63,874 nt of DNA from Streptomyces sp. NP-1717. GTDB taxonomy: Bacteria > Actinomycetota > Actinomycetes > Streptomycetales > Streptomycetaceae. The notes under the pieces were generated by a model, which saw only the letters and a list, made by a program, of their open reading frames with translations, was not told the origin of the DNA and did not search any database. The stretch is from positions 1 through 63,874 of the forward strand of contig NZ_JAAPBF010000018.1 in assembly GCF_022695985.1 (NCBI RefSeq), given 5' to 3'. Position 1 is the first letter of the stretch. The number at the start of each line of letters is the position of its first letter. A program made the translations under genes and the position numbers. Positions 15,591 through 25,303 of this stretch are shown here, piece by piece.

Positions 15591-16739
15591 TCACCACTCG
15601 GCGAACGAGCCGTCGGGGTGGCGCCACAGCGGGCTGCGCCAGGGGGCGTTCGCCGCGGCGTCGGCCCGTCGCACCGCGTCCTCGTCGACGGTGATGCCGA
15701 GCCCCGGTCCCGTCGGGCGCGCGACGTGGCCGTCGGTGAAGCGGAAGACCTCGGGGTCGACGACGTAGTCGAGGAGTTCGGCGCCGTCGTTGTAGTGGAT
15801 GCCGATGCTCTGTTCCTGGATCAGGAAGTTGGGTGTCGCGAAGGCCACCTGCAGGGAGGCGGCCAGCGCGATCGGTCCCAGCGGGCAGTGCGGCGCCAGC
15901 TGGGCGTCGAAGGTCTCGGCGAGGGCGGCGATCCGGCGCAGTTCGGAGATGCCGCCGGCGTGTGAGGGATCGGGCTGGGCGACGGCGATACCGGCGTTCA
16001 GCGCGGGCAGGAAGTCCCAGCGGGAGTAGAGGCGTTCGCCGGTGGCGACGGGCACGGTGGTGGAGCGGACGAGCGGCTCCAGCAGCCGGGTGTGCTCGGG
16101 CGTGACGGGCTCCTCCGCGAACAGCGGGTGCAGCTCCTCCAGCGCGACGAGCAGGCGCCGCGCCCCGGCGGGTCCGAGCCGGCCGTGCAGGTCGACGGCG
16201 ACGTCCCGCCCGGGTCCGAGCACCTCGCGTGCGGTGGCCACGCGGGCGTGCGCGGCGGCCACGTCCGCCGCGCCGGCCAGGCGGCCGCTGAGGCCGGTGG
16301 CGTTCATCTTGACGGCGGTGAATCCGGCCTCCACCTGGGCGCTGACGGCGTCGGCGATCTCGGCCGGGTCGTCGCCGCCGACCCAGCTGTAGACGCGTGC
16401 CCGGTCGCGGACGGCGCCGCCGAGCAGGTCGTACACGGGGACACCGAGGGCCTGGCCCCGGATGTCCCACAGGGCCTGGTCGATACCGGCGACGGCGCTG
16501 GAGAGCACCGGTCCGCCGCGGTAGAAGGTGCCGCGGGTCATGACCTGCCAGTGGTCCTCGATGCGCCTCGGGTCCAGCCCGACGAGGTACTCGGCCAGTT
16601 CGCCGACGGCCGTGCGGACGGTGTCGGCGCGGCCCTCGACCACCGGCTCGCCCCAGCCGACGAGCCCTTCGTCCGTCTCGATGCGGCAGAACAGCCACCG
16701 GGGCGGCACCCGGAAGGTTTCGATGCGGGTGATCTTCAC
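15591..16739 (-). CDS. dgoD: D-galactonate dehydratase-type enolase-superfamily enzyme
   Basis: 382 residues, the typical length of DgoD. The N-terminal cap reads MKITRIETFRVPPRW and EGLVGWGEP. The barrel carries YDLLGG, the Mg ligands in VDLHGRL, FAEEPV and ATGERLYSRWDF, and the general-base His in PHCPLGPIAL; EQSIGIHYN is near the end. It dehydrates an aldonate to the 2-keto-3-deoxy acid. The ATG overlaps the repressor stop (ATGA). An 82-base gap with two tandem GTGCGGGAGGAGTGG units separates it from the aldolase. Confidence 0.88.
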   Translation of the reverse strand: MKITRIETFRVPPRWLFCRIETDEGLVGWGEPVVEGRADTVRTAVGELAEYLVGLDPRRIEDHWQVMTRGTFYRGGPVLSSAVAGIDQALWDIRGQALGVPVYDLLGGAVRDRARVYSWVGGDDPAEIADAVSAQVEAGFTAVKMNATGLSGRLAGAADVAAAHARVATAREVLGPGRDVAVDLHGRLGPAGARRLLVALEELHPLFAEEPVTPEHTRLLEPLVRSTTVPVATGERLYSRWDFLPALNAGIAVAQPDPSHAGGISELRRIAALAETFDAQLAPHCPLGPIALAASLQVAFATPNFLIQEQSIGIHYNDGAELLDYVVDPEVFRFTDGHVARPTGPGLGITVDEDAVRRADAAANAPWRSPLWRHPDGSFAEW

Positions 16740-17521
16740 GGTGCTTTCCGGTCCTCCGGTTCGGTGTCGTGCCCGCTGCCGGGACCGGTGCGGTCGTTGT
16801 CCGCCCCCGGTGTGGTGCGGGCACGGGAGAGGCCCGCGGTGCGGGCGAGGTCGGCGTCGGCGCGGGCGAGCAACGCGCGCATGGCCTGCTCGGCGGCGGA
16901 CGGGTCGGCGTCGCGGACGGCCCGCAGGACGGGCTCGTGCGCGGGAACCGGATCGTCGGCCTCGGCGGCGTGGACGAGCCGGTCACGTTCGGCCAGGCCC
17001 GGGCCGATGAAGACGTCCATGCGCTGGAGCAGTTCGTTGTGGGTGGCGCGGAGCAGGGCGCGGTGCCAGGCGAGGTCGGCTTCGGCCGCCGCGCCGGCGT
17101 CGCCGGAGCTCTCGCCCATGCGCACCAGGGCCTCCTCCATCGCGGCGAGGTCCTCCTCGGTGCGTCGTTCGGCGGCGAGGCGGGCGGCGGCGGGTTCGAT
17201 CACGAGGCGGACTTCGGCGAGGTCCCGCAGGACGAGTTCCGGCGCGTCCGCGACGAGCTGCCAGCGGATGACGTCGGCGTCCAGCAGGTTCCAGTTCTCC
17301 CGCGGGCGGACGAACGTGCCGCGTTTCTGCCGCGCGTCGACCAGGCCCTTGGCCGTGAGTACCTTGACGGCCTCGCGCAACACCGTCTGGCTTATGCCGA
17401 GTTCGTCGATGAGGGAGGCGATGTCCAGGGTCTCCCCGACCCGCAGACGTCCCTGCACGATGCGGGTGCCGACCGTCTCCACGATCTGCCCGTGCAGGCC
17501 CCTGCCCACGTACTCGGCCAT
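16736..17521 (-). CDS. GntR-family (FadR/FCD) repressor of the sugar operon
   Basis: 261 residues. An N-terminal winged helix (IVQGRLRVGETLDIASLIDE, LGISQTVLREAVKVLTAKGL) is followed by an all-helical FCD ligand domain with metal-ligand candidates in LAEVRLVIEP, DLAWHRAL and PAHEPVLRAV. It resembles DgoR-type regulators that sense a galactonate-pathway acid. It is encoded inside the operon with its own AT-rich operator 55-71 bases upstream of its ATG, and GGAGGAGG precedes the start. Autoregulation is therefore likely. Confidence 0.88.
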   Translation of the reverse strand: MAEYVGRGLHGQIVETVGTRIVQGRLRVGETLDIASLIDELGISQTVLREAVKVLTAKGLVDARQKRGTFVRPRENWNLLDADVIRWQLVADAPELVLRDLAEVRLVIEPAAARLAAERRTEEDLAAMEEALVRMGESSGDAGAAAEADLAWHRALLRATHNELLQRMDVFIGPGLAERDRLVHAAEADDPVPAHEPVLRAVRDADPSAAEQAMRALLARADADLARTAGLSRARTTPGADNDRTGPGSGHDTEPEDRKAP

Positions 17522-17575
17522 GTTCCGTTCCTCCTCCGCTGTGCGCTCCGCGCGGTGCGCACACCGCCACCCTAT

Positions 17576-17592
17576 ATTATTTATGAATTAAA
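17576..17592 (-). promoter_or_regulatory. Second FCD/GntR operator candidate
   Basis: ATTATTT-ATG-AATTAAA is a degenerate inverted repeat (5 of 7 pairs) with the same arm length and spacer as the perfect copy at 23744-23760. In very GC-rich DNA this AT island stands out. It overlaps the stop codon of the mutarotase-like gene, upstream of the repressor gene. Confidence 0.55.
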
Positions 17593-18864
17593 AGTGGTTC
17601 CGTTGCCGTTCTCCCCGGCCGTGAGACGGAACACGGGCGCCGTGCCGCCGCCGGGCAGCGGCGCCGTCAACTCCCATGGCCCGCACGGGTCCTGACTGTC
17701 CGGCAGGCGGACGTGACAGGCGTGGCCCGGCTCAAGCCGGCCGAGCGTGAGCGGCGGCGTGCCCGAAGGACCGCGGGCCTCCAGCCGGCCCGCCGCGTAC
17801 GGCACGAAGACTCCCACGGTCCGGCCGTCCTCCCCCGCGCGGGGCAGCCCCGCCCAGTAACCGGCCGGGGTCGCCGCCTCCACCGGTCCGACGGCCGGGC
17901 CGACACCGAACTCCACGTCCAGGGAGGCCGACGCGCCGGGCGCCAGGGTCGTCAGCGGCCCCAGCGCCTCACACTCGACGACCCGGTCGCGCGGCAGCAG
18001 CCCGCCCAGATGGGGAAGCCCCTCCGCCAGCGGACACTCCAGCCACACCTCGGCACGCGATCCCTCGTCGGGGTAGGCGCCCTCGTACACGGTGAAGCGC
18101 TGCACCAGGGTGCGCCCGGGGCCGACGTGGGCCAACCACCCCGCGGAGTCGGGGAAACCGACTTTCCCGACGACGTCTTGGTGCGGTACGTGCAGGACAC
18201 CCGGCGCCGCCTCGCGCACCCGCGGCCGGCCGGTACCGGCGACCAGCGGTACGGTGGCCGGCCGCCCGGAGCCGGCACGGCCGAGGTACACGCCCTCGAC
18301 GCCCAGCGGATCGGCCGGCGCCCCGGCGAGCTGGGTGACGTTCCACAAGGCCCAACGGCGTTCCGTGGCACCGGTGTTGGTCATCGTCAGGCCCAGGCTG
18401 AAGGCCGTACTGCCCGGGTGCAGCGAGATCCGGCGCTCCAGCCGCAGGCCGGTGCGCGGATCGTCGCCGCTGGTCATGACGAGAGCCGCCGCGGCGCCGT
18501 CCCGCTGCTCGACCCGGGCGGTGTACGGACCGGAGTCCAGGACCGGGTCGGGCGGACCCGCCCACTCCTCGGGGCCGTCCCAGCCCTGCGGAGCGGGCCA
18601 GGTCTTGTCGCCGCCCCAGTTGAGCCAGTCGGCCATCGGACCGTCGTGCGGGCCGGGTCGCACGCCGGGCAACGGCGCGAACGCGCCGTCCAGGAGACGG
18701 GGGTTGCGGTACAGGAACTCCGCGCCGGCCAGGGTCACCGAGAGCAGCCGTCCGCCCAGCCCGGGCGCGGCGGTCACCGTCAGGTCGCCGGCGTCGAGCG
18801 TGATCAGTTCTCCATGTGCGGCCGGTGCGCGCCGCACCCGTACCGACCCGTCCGCGGAGGCCAC
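17581..18864 (-). CDS. Mutarotase-like (DUF4380-type) protein
   Basis: 427 residues from GTG 18864, no signal peptide. Beta-rich sequence of the galactose mutarotase superfold: ITLDAGDLTVTAAPGLGGRL at the start, then LNWGGDKTWPAPQGWDG and LTMTNTGATERRWALWNVTQ. These fit the DUF4380 family, which is related to aldose 1-epimerases. In this operon it could interconvert sugar anomers before oxidation. The stop of the dehydrogenase gene is 3 bases before its start. No catalytic residues can be named with certainty. Confidence 0.72.
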   Translation of the reverse strand: MASADGSVRVRRAPAAHGELITLDAGDLTVTAAPGLGGRLLSVTLAGAEFLYRNPRLLDGAFAPLPGVRPGPHDGPMADWLNWGGDKTWPAPQGWDGPEEWAGPPDPVLDSGPYTARVEQRDGAAAALVMTSGDDPRTGLRLERRISLHPGSTAFSLGLTMTNTGATERRWALWNVTQLAGAPADPLGVEGVYLGRAGSGRPATVPLVAGTGRPRVREAAPGVLHVPHQDVVGKVGFPDSAGWLAHVGPGRTLVQRFTVYEGAYPDEGSRAEVWLECPLAEGLPHLGGLLPRDRVVECEALGPLTTLAPGASASLDVEFGVGPAVGPVEAATPAGYWAGLPRAGEDGRTVGVFVPYAAGRLEARGPSGTPPLTLGRLEPGHACHVRLPDSQDPCGPWELTAPLPGGGTAPVFRLTAGENGNGTTFNS

Positions 18865-18867
18865 CGG

Positions 18868-19950
18868 TCAGCCGTCCAGGCCGGGTTCGAGCACCACTTT
18901 GCCGCGTGCCGCGCCCGCGGCGAGCGCGAACGCCTCGTCCGCCCGCGACAGCCCGAAGCGGTCGCTGACGATCCGCTCCGGCCGCAGGCCCCAGCGCACC
19001 AGGTTGCGCGCGAGTTCCGCCATGACCGGGACCGAGGTGACCCACGAGGCGTGCAACGTGACCTGCTTGTGCAGCAGGGCGTCGGAGACCTCCGTCTCCA
19101 GCGCCCCGCCCTCGCCGACGAGTGAGATCCGCCCCCATTCGGCGATGTGCGCAATGGCGGTGGAACGGCCGGCGCGGCTGCCCGAGCAGTCGATCGCGGT
19201 GGACGCCCCGCGCCCGCCGGTGAGCGCGGCGACGGCGTCGGCCGCTTCCTCGGGCGCCACCGTGGCGTCGAAGACGTCCAGTCCCTCCGCCCAGCTCCGG
19301 CGCTCGGGCGAGACCTCGACACCGATGACCCGCCGTGCCCCGCGCCCCCGGCCGGTCATGGCCGCGGCCAGCCCCACCGGGCCGAGGCCGACGACGAGCA
19401 GGTCGTCGTCACCGCTCACTCCCGTCCGGCGGATGCCCTCGTAGGCCGTACCGAAGCCGCAGGCCACGAGCGCGCCGTCGACGAAGCTCAGCTCGTCCGG
19501 CAGCGGCACCAGGGTGTGCTCGTCGGCGAGGAGGTAGTCGGCCGCGCCGCCGTCGCGCTGCCAGCCATAGGCGGCGCGCCCGGGATCCGCGCAGCTGATC
19601 TGGTAGCCGCGGGCGCAGTTGTCGCAGAGTCCGCACCCGGCGATGTGGTAGACCACCACCCGGTCGCCCGGCCGGTGACGCCGCACACCCGGGCCCGTCG
19701 CCACGACGGTGCCGCTGGGCTCGTGGCCGGCGACCACGCCCCGGTACGCGGGACCGTCCACCCCGCGGTGGGTCTTGTGCTCGCGGTAGATGTAGCCGAT
19801 GTCGCTGCCGCAGATTCCGGCCGCGCCCACGCGCAGCAGCACCTGTCCCGGGCCGGGCACCGGCACCGGCATCTCCCGCACCTCGGCGGTGCTGTTCCCC
19901 GGCAGGTACACGCCGCGCATGGTGGCGGGCGGGGTGGTGGTCTCACTCAT
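18868..19950 (-). CDS. Zinc-dependent alcohol/polyol dehydrogenase
   Basis: 360 residues, medium-chain dehydrogenase family. The catalytic zinc site is in AGICGSD and GHEPSGTV. The structural zinc knuckle is CGLCDNCARGYQISC. The Rossmann segment is VVGLGPVGLAAAM. Such enzymes in sugar operons oxidise L-fucose, galactitol, threonine-like or polyol substrates. It follows the permease gene in the operon by 43 bases. Together with the SDR at the operon end it gives two oxidoreductases, so the pathway may start from either a sugar or a polyol. Confidence 0.85.
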   Translation of the reverse strand: MSETTTPPATMRGVYLPGNSTAEVREMPVPVPGPGQVLLRVGAAGICGSDIGYIYREHKTHRGVDGPAYRGVVAGHEPSGTVVATGPGVRRHRPGDRVVVYHIAGCGLCDNCARGYQISCADPGRAAYGWQRDGGAADYLLADEHTLVPLPDELSFVDGALVACGFGTAYEGIRRTGVSGDDDLLVVGLGPVGLAAAMTGRGRGARRVIGVEVSPERRSWAEGLDVFDATVAPEEAADAVAALTGGRGASTAIDCSGSRAGRSTAIAHIAEWGRISLVGEGGALETEVSDALLHKQVTLHASWVTSVPVMAELARNLVRWGLRPERIVSDRFGLSRADEAFALAAGAARGKVVLEPGLDG

Positions 19951-19993
19951 GGTGTTTCCTTCGTGCGGGTCGGGCGGGGGTCGTGGCGGGCAG

Positions 19994-21028
19994 TCAGGTC
20001 GCCCGCGTCGCCAGGCCCTTGCGGGAGATGACGACGTTGATGAGCACGGCCCCGACGATGATCACGCCGCGTACGACGTCCTGGAGGAAGGAGTTGACCC
20101 CCAGCAGGACCAGACCGTTGGCGATGACGGAGATGAAGACGACGCCCAGCATCGTCCCCACCAGGCTGCCCCGGCCGCCGGCCAGCGCGGTGCCGCCGAT
20201 GACGACGGCGGCGATGACGTCGAACTCCAGGCCGGCGGCCGCGCCGCCGTTGCCCGAGCCCAGGCGGGCCGCCATCAGGATGCCCGTGAGCGCGGCGAGG
20301 AGCCCCGTGGTGGCGAACAGGATGACGCGCACCCGGCTGATCGGGATACCGGCCAGTCGCGCGGCCGGCGCGTTGCCGCCCACGGCGTAGACGGAGCGCC
20401 CGTAGGCGGTCCGCCGGGCGATGTACCAGAACGCCAGGAACAGCAGCACCAGCACGACCGCCGGGGTCGGGATGCCGATGATCTTGCCGCCCAGCGCGTC
20501 CATGAATCCGCCGCCCGGGGTGGCGACCGGGAGCGCGTTCGTGGTGTACAGCGCGAGACCGCCCAGCGCGCTCCACAGGCCGAGCGTCGCGATGAAGGAC
20601 GGCACCCCGAAGCGGGCACGCAGCCAGCCTGCCGCCGATCCCCACAGCGCCCCGGCCACCAGGGTGAGCAGCAGCGCGACGGGCAGTCCCAGGCCCCATT
20701 CGGTGGCGCCCTTGGCGAACAGCACCGAGGCGAAGGCCACCGCTGGACCGATGCTGATGTCGATCTCCCCGGCGATGATCACCAGCGTGACACCGAGCGC
20801 GGGGATGCCGACCATGGCGGCGTCCCGCAGGATGCCGAGCTGGTTGTCGGAGCTGAGGAACCCGCCCGCGGTGACGCCGAGCGCGATGTACAGCACCACG
20901 ACCGCGGCCAGCAGCCCGAGTTCGTTGAGGTGGCGGGTCCGGCGGACGCGGGCGGCGCCGGCGGTCGGTGACGGGGGGCCGGACGGCTTGCCGGCCACGA
21001 GGGTCGAGGACATGGTTGTCTGCCTCAC
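19994..21028 (-). CDS. Ribose-type sugar ABC transporter permease
   Basis: 344 residues with about ten hydrophobic helices. RbsC-family motifs include [19 protein letters not shown] near the second and third helices, [17 protein letters not shown], and [20 protein letters not shown]. The ATG overlaps the ATPase stop (ATGA). It forms the membrane channel of the carbohydrate uptake transporter-2 class, in which two copies pair. The first 30 residues are Pro/Gly-rich and cytosolic. Confidence 0.9.
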   Translation of the reverse strand: MRQTTMSSTLVAGKPSGPPSPTAGAARVRRTRHLNELGLLAAVVVLYIALGVTAGGFLSSDNQLGILRDAAMVGIPALGVTLVIIAGEIDISIGPAVAFASVLFAKGATEWGLGLPVALLLTLVAGALWGSAAGWLRARFGVPSFIATLGLWSALGGLALYTTNALPVATPGGGFMDALGGKIIGIPTPAVVLVLLFLAFWYIARRTAYGRSVYAVGGNAPAARLAGIPISRVRVILFATTGLLAALTGILMAARLGSGNGGAAAGLEFDVIAAVVIGGTALAGGRGSLVGTMLGVVFISVIANGLVLLGVNSFLQDVVRGVIIVGAVLINVVISRKGLATRAT

Positions 21029-22560
21029 ACTTCCACCGCCATGGTGGCGGCCATGATGTCGTCGAGAGTGATGTCGGGTGCGAGGAACTCGCGGGTGAAA
21101 CGGCCGTTCTGCAGGGTCAGGACCCGGTCGCAGACGAGCGGCAGCTCCTCCAGTTCGCCGGAGACGAAGACGACGGCGGCGCCCTCGTCGGCCAGGGCCC
21201 GGATCAGGCCGTAGATCTGCTGCTTGGCCTCGACGTCCACACCGCGGGTGGGTTCGTCCAGGAGCAGCACCCGGCTGCGGGCGTGCAGCCAGCGGCCGAT
21301 GACGGCCTTCTGCTGGTTGCCGCCGCTGAGGTTGACGATGGGGGTGTCCAGGCCCGGGGTCTTCACCGCGAGCCGCCGCACCAGGTCCTCGCCGGCCTCA
21401 CCGGCCCGGCGGGGCGAGAGGCCGGTCCGGCCGCTGATCCCGGCGAACCAGGACATCGTCATGTTCTCGCCGACGCCCAGCAGCGGGACGATGCCCTCGC
21501 CCTTGCGGTCCTCGGGCGTCATGCCGACGCCGAGTCGCTTCATCGCCGCCGCCGTGGGGCGGGCGACCGGCCGGCCCTCGAAGGTGATCGTGCGCTCGGC
21601 CGCGGTCTCGAAGCCGGCGACGGAGCGCAGCAGTTCACTGCGTCCCGCCCCCAGGAGCCCGCCGATGCCCAGCACTTCCCCGGCGTACAGGTCGAACGTG
21701 ACGTCCTCCAGCTTCGGCGGCAGCGTCAGCCCCCGGACGGACAGCAGCGGGGTGCCGGTGCGGTCCACCGCGCGCGGCGCGAACGGTTCCCGCTCACGCG
21801 CGGCCGGGCCGAGCATGAGTGCGACGATCTGCGCGGTCGTCGCCTCCCGTACGTCCACGGTGTCCACCACGCTGCCGTCCCGGACGACGGTGACGCTGCG
21901 CGCCACCTGCCGGATCTCGTCCAGCCGGTGGCTCACGTAGATCACCGCGACGCCGGACGCGGAGATCCGGCCGACCGCGTCCAGGACGGTGCGCACCTCG
22001 CCCGCGGCCAGCGCACTGGTCGGCTCGTCCAGGATCAGCAGCCGCGGCCGGCGGCGTACGGCCCGGGCGATCTCGACGAGCTGCTGCTCGGCCAGCGAAA
22101 GGGAGCCGACCGTGGCCTCCGGGGTGACGCGCACGTCCAGTTCGGCCAGCACCTCGGCGGCCTCGCGGCGCATCCGGGGGAAGTCCACCCCGGACGCGCC
22201 GCGGCGGGGCCACTGCCCGAGGAACAGGTTCTCGGCGACCGTCATCTCGGGGACCAGGCTCAGCTCCTGGTGCACCGTGGCCGCGCCCAGTTCGGCCGCC
22301 CGGCGCACCCCGCCCTCGCCGAGGACCTCCCCGCCGATGCGGACCTCGCCGCTGTCGGGGACCTCGACGCCGGAGAGCATCCGGATGAGCGTGGACTTGC
22401 CCGCTCCGTTGCGTCCGAGGAGGGCGCGGACCTCGCCCTGTTCGATCCGGAAATCTACGTCCACCAGGGCGCGGACGCCCGGGTACTGCTTGTTCAGGCC
22501 GCTCGCCTCGGCGGCCGGCACGAGGCCGGTCTCACCGGGCTGCGGTGGGGAGGTCGTCAT
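21025..22560 (-). CDS. Sugar ABC transporter ATP-binding protein (RbsA type, two domains)
   Basis: 511 residues with two fused ATPase domains, as in RbsA/MglA. The first has a full Walker A ([10 protein letters not shown]), [15 protein letters not shown] and [12 protein letters not shown]. The second has the degenerate Walker A usual in this class ([10 protein letters not shown]) and [19 protein letters not shown] with [15 protein letters not shown]. Encoded between the substrate-binding protein and the permease, 79 bases after the former. It powers uptake of the sugar broken down by the rest of the operon. Confidence 0.93.
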   Translation of the reverse strand: MTTSPPQPGETGLVPAAEASGLNKQYPGVRALVDVDFRIEQGEVRALLGRNGAGKSTLIRMLSGVEVPDSGEVRIGGEVLGEGGVRRAAELGAATVHQELSLVPEMTVAENLFLGQWPRRGASGVDFPRMRREAAEVLAELDVRVTPEATVGSLSLAEQQLVEIARAVRRRPRLLILDEPTSALAAGEVRTVLDAVGRISASGVAVIYVSHRLDEIRQVARSVTVVRDGSVVDTVDVREATTAQIVALMLGPAAREREPFAPRAVDRTGTPLLSVRGLTLPPKLEDVTFDLYAGEVLGIGGLLGAGRSELLRSVAGFETAAERTITFEGRPVARPTAAAMKRLGVGMTPEDRKGEGIVPLLGVGENMTMSWFAGISGRTGLSPRRAGEAGEDLVRRLAVKTPGLDTPIVNLSGGNQQKAVIGRWLHARSRVLLLDEPTRGVDVEAKQQIYGLIRALADEGAAVVFVSGELEELPLVCDRVLTLQNGRFTREFLAPDITLDDIMAATMAVEV

Positions 22561-22639
22561 GCTCGCTCCACGGGAACCGGAGGGACGGGAAGGGGGACGG
22601 AAGGTGCGGTGCCGGCGGCGGCCGGTGCCGCGACATCCG

Positions 22640-23638
22640 TCACGGCAGGCCGTCCGGGTGGGCGCGCAGCCATTCGCGGGCCTGCTCGGGGGTGGAATAG
22701 AGCTTCACCGGGGCGGGGACGACGGGGTCGTCGAGCTTCTCGCCGCCGATGACCCTGGCGGTGGTGCGCGCCGCCAACTCGCCGACCTCGACACCGGAGA
22801 TGTCCACGTCGGCCTTCAGCACCTCGTGATTGGCCAGCTCCCGGGCCAGGTCGGTGGTCATGTCGCTGCCGAAGACCACCGTCCGGCCGGCGAAGCCGCG
22901 CTGGCGGACGGCGCGCACCGCGCCCATCGTGGCGCCGCCGGACTCGCCGTAGAAGGCGTCGACCCGGGGCTGGGCGCTCAGGATACGGTCCGCGACCTCG
23001 ACGGCCTGGTCGATCGTGGTGCCCTGCTGATTGGTGACGATCTTCGCCTTGGGCAGTTCCGCGAACAGCGCCTTCTCGAAGCCGACCCGGCGCTGGATGC
23101 ACACCTCGACCGTCTCGCAGTTGAGCACGGCGATCCGGGGATCGTCGATACCCTCTGCCCGGAAGTACTTCGCCGCTTCCGCGCCGGCCAGCTCACCGAA
23201 CTTGACCGGGTCGCCCAGGACCCACGCGCTGACGTACTTCTTCGTCGCCTCGTCGGTCAGGCAGGTGTTGTAGCAGACAACCTTGACACCGCTCTCGTGG
23301 GCCAGGCGCACGGCCGGGATCGACGCGGTGGTGGAGACCGGCGACAGCACCAGGGCCTCCACCCCGGCGGCGCTCACGGCGTCCACGAAGGTGCTCTCCT
23401 TGGAGGCGTCGCCCTGGGCGTTGAGCTCCAGCAGCTGGACCCCGTCGCCGAGGCGGCCGGCCGAATCCTGCATGCCCTTGCGGACGCCGGCGTAGTAGCC
23501 CTGGGCGTCCATGTAGACCAGCCCGACCCGGCCGCCGTCCCCGGCCCGCGGCACGCACCCGGCCAGCGCGACCATCGTCAGCGCAAGGCCGAGGCATAGG
23601 GCGAACGCGGTGCGATGCCGCTTCCTGCCGTCCCTCAT
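22640..23638 (-). CDS. Sugar-binding lipoprotein of the ABC importer
   Basis: 332 residues from ATG 23638, preceded by GGAG; longer in-frame starts up to 23728 would cross the promoter and spoil the signal. The lipoprotein signal [17 protein letters not shown] ends in lipobox MVALAGC. The rest is a periplasmic-binding-protein type I fold ([73 protein letters not shown]). This is the first gene of the 11-gene operon, with promoter and operator just upstream. Confidence 0.9.
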   Translation of the reverse strand: MRDGRKRHRTAFALCLGLALTMVALAGCVPRAGDGGRVGLVYMDAQGYYAGVRKGMQDSAGRLGDGVQLLELNAQGDASKESTFVDAVSAAGVEALVLSPVSTTASIPAVRLAHESGVKVVCYNTCLTDEATKKYVSAWVLGDPVKFGELAGAEAAKYFRAEGIDDPRIAVLNCETVEVCIQRRVGFEKALFAELPKAKIVTNQQGTTIDQAVEVADRILSAQPRVDAFYGESGGATMGAVRAVRQRGFAGRTVVFGSDMTTDLARELANHEVLKADVDISGVEVGELAARTTARVIGGEKLDDPVVPAPVKLYSTPEQAREWLRAHPDGLP

Positions 23639-23712
23639 GACACCACTCCGAATCACATACAAAAGCTGCGTACGACCGCAATCGGTGCGGATCGCCGCGG
23701 CTGCGTGCTCCG

Positions 23713-23742
23713 AGTATGGGAGGCTCACCCGAGTAAGGTCAA
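23713..23742 (-). promoter_or_regulatory. Promoter of the sugar operon
   Basis: On the minus strand, TTGACC (23742-23737) and CATACT (23718-23713) are 18 bases apart. The perfect AT-rich operator begins one base beyond the -35 element. The first start codon is 75 bases downstream. Confidence 0.55.
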
Positions 23743-23743
23743 G

Positions 23744-23760
23744 ATTAATTGCTAATTAAT
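23744..23760 (-). promoter_or_regulatory. FCD/GntR operator at the operon head
   Basis: ATTAATT-GCT-AATTAAT, perfect 7-base arms with a 3-base spacer, directly upstream of the -35 element. The degenerate twin at 17576-17592 before the repressor gene supports it as the site of that repressor. Confidence 0.7.
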
Positions 23761-23874
23761 GATTTGATCGACGCCGGTGCCAGCGCCCCTGGTACGCGTG
23801 CCGCCTCCGGTCCGGGTCCGGCGCCCACGCCGGGTTCGTTGCCGCACGTGAATGACCGACTTCCCCGGGCCGTG

Positions 23875-23964
23875 GTGATCTGACGAACGACCGGTGGGCG
23901 CGGCTTGAGCCGTTGCTGGCGGCATACGGTGGCAGACGCGGACCGGGTGCGGTCCGGTCGTCGC
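23875..23964 (+). pseudogene. N-terminal scrap of an IS5-type transposase
   Basis: DLTNDRWARLEPLLAAYGGR is the typical start of IS5/IS1182-like transposases of Streptomyces. It ends where the DUF5713 gene begins on the other strand. A C-terminal transposase scrap lies at 25750-25975 on the opposite strand. Confidence 0.5.
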
Positions 23965-24306
23965 TCACCAGTCCCGTGTGGCGATCAGTTCCTCCACATC
24001 CGCGTCCGTGAACCCGTATGCCGACGCGACAAACCAGAAATCCTCAGCGATCACCTCGCGAGCAACCGTCTCGATCTCACTCCCGGCTGCCTCGAACTCC
24101 GCCTCCAGGCGGTTGAACTCCTCCGTCGCGGCCTGGGCCAGCGCGTACATGGTCTCCAGATCCGACGGATGCTCGGCCTCTATCCGCTCGCACAGCCGCA
24201 ACAGGATCGCCCTGCCCCGGTCTACGACGTGATCGGGGAAGTACGAGTCCGCATACATCTGCCGCAGAAACGCGTGCCCTGCTACCTGCTGGTTCGTGAT
24301 CGACAC
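23965..24306 (-). CDS. DUF5713 family protein
   Basis: 113 residues, soluble, acidic and mostly helical: ITNQQVAGHAFLRQMYADSY, FPDHVVDRGRAILLRLCER, EIETVAREVIAEDFWFVASA, ending DADVEELIATRDW. This matches my memory of the DUF5713 family of Streptomyces. No function is known to me. The gene is alone between IS scraps, which may have brought it or spared it. Confidence 0.8.
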   Translation of the reverse strand: MSITNQQVAGHAFLRQMYADSYFPDHVVDRGRAILLRLCERIEAEHPSDLETMYALAQAATEEFNRLEAEFEAAGSEIETVAREVIAEDFWFVASAYGFTDADVEELIATRDW

Positions 24307-24878
24307 GGCGCTTCCCCATCCCTGGAAGTACTGACGCGCCGATCATGTACGACACCACTGACAACGACGCCCACGTACGCCGGGCCGCTTGTGACCAGCA
24401 CTACCAGAACACGCCCTGGATGCCGTCAAGGCGATGCCGAAGGCGGACCGGCTGGACAGCAAGACCTACGTGGCGGACCACCACCGGGCCGTCGCCGCCT
24501 CTCAGGACCAGCTCGCCGAGCAGCGCAAGGAGCGCCCGGCCGCCGCCGCTGCGAAGAAGGCCGCGGCCGCCAAGAGGTGCGGCTCGTTGCAAGCCGTCGG
24601 CTGAATCCGGCCCGCACCCGCGCACGGCCCCCTGCCTGCCCACAGATGCGGCGCCGGTCGCGTTGCTGGTGTCGGTACCGACACCGAAAGTCTCCGTCCG
24701 GGTGGACAAAGGCCCCCCGCACAGGGCCAAACACCTCGTCACCAGATCGGGCATTCCGCCGCCGCGTCTGCGGCACATGCCGACGTCAACCGCACCCATC
24801 CGGGACCGGCAGAGAGATGACGTCCCGAGCGCGGTCGCGGGCGGTCGTCTCGACTCCTGCCCGGCCGCGCGGTACGGG
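24307..24878. other. Intergenic with a plus-strand protein scrap
   Basis: At 24391-24603 the plus strand reads ALDAVKAMPKADRLDSK, TYVADHHRAVAASQDQLAEQ and an Ala/Lys-rich end to a TGA. It looks like the tail of a lost cytosolic protein because a stop precedes it without a usable start. The remaining 270 bases hold nothing I can read. Confidence 0.35.
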
Positions 24879-25235
24879 TCAGTCTGATTGCGGGGAACAG
24901 GTCTCTCGACAGGGGACACCGCGTACGTGGTTCTGCCGTTCCGTCGCCGACAACCCTCCACCGGCACGTCGGCATACTGCCCCAGCAGCTCCGGCGACGC
25001 TGATGTCATACGACTGAAAGGCCACATGGGCCCCGGAGGCGTAGAGCGTTCCCCCGTCCCGGCTGAATGCGAGCGACCGGATGGAGTCTCCCGGTGGGGG
25101 GGAGGCGGGTTCCGACGGGTTGGTTGGTGGAGGTGTCCCAGACCTGAAGGGCGCCTTGGTCGCTCGCGACCGCGAGCATGCCGTCATCGGATGAGAGTCG
25201 TGACGTGCGGCCTGGTCCGGAGACAGCCTGCGGAT
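24879..25235 (-). pseudogene. C-terminal WD40-repeat remnant
   Basis: The minus strand reads SSDDGMLAVASDQGALQVWD, a WD40 blade. After a shift near a seven-G run at about 25096-25102 (plus strand) it continues one frame over as DSIRSLAFSRDGGTLYASGA and VCRRAGGGLSATE, ending with RETCSPQSD. That ending is typical of large Streptomyces WD40 proteins of the nSTAND kind. Everything upstream is lost. Confidence 0.6.
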
Positions 25236-25303
25236 GATGGTTGACGGCTCGGGGCGGTTCGCCCAGTCTTGGTCGGCTTGAGACCGTCGAGAGGGCAACA
25301 GGC

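Noticed and set aside
20968..22752. A plus-strand frame of nearly 600 codons opposite the ABC transporter genes
   Set aside because: Antisense to the Walker and signature motifs of the ATPase. No start signal and no motif.
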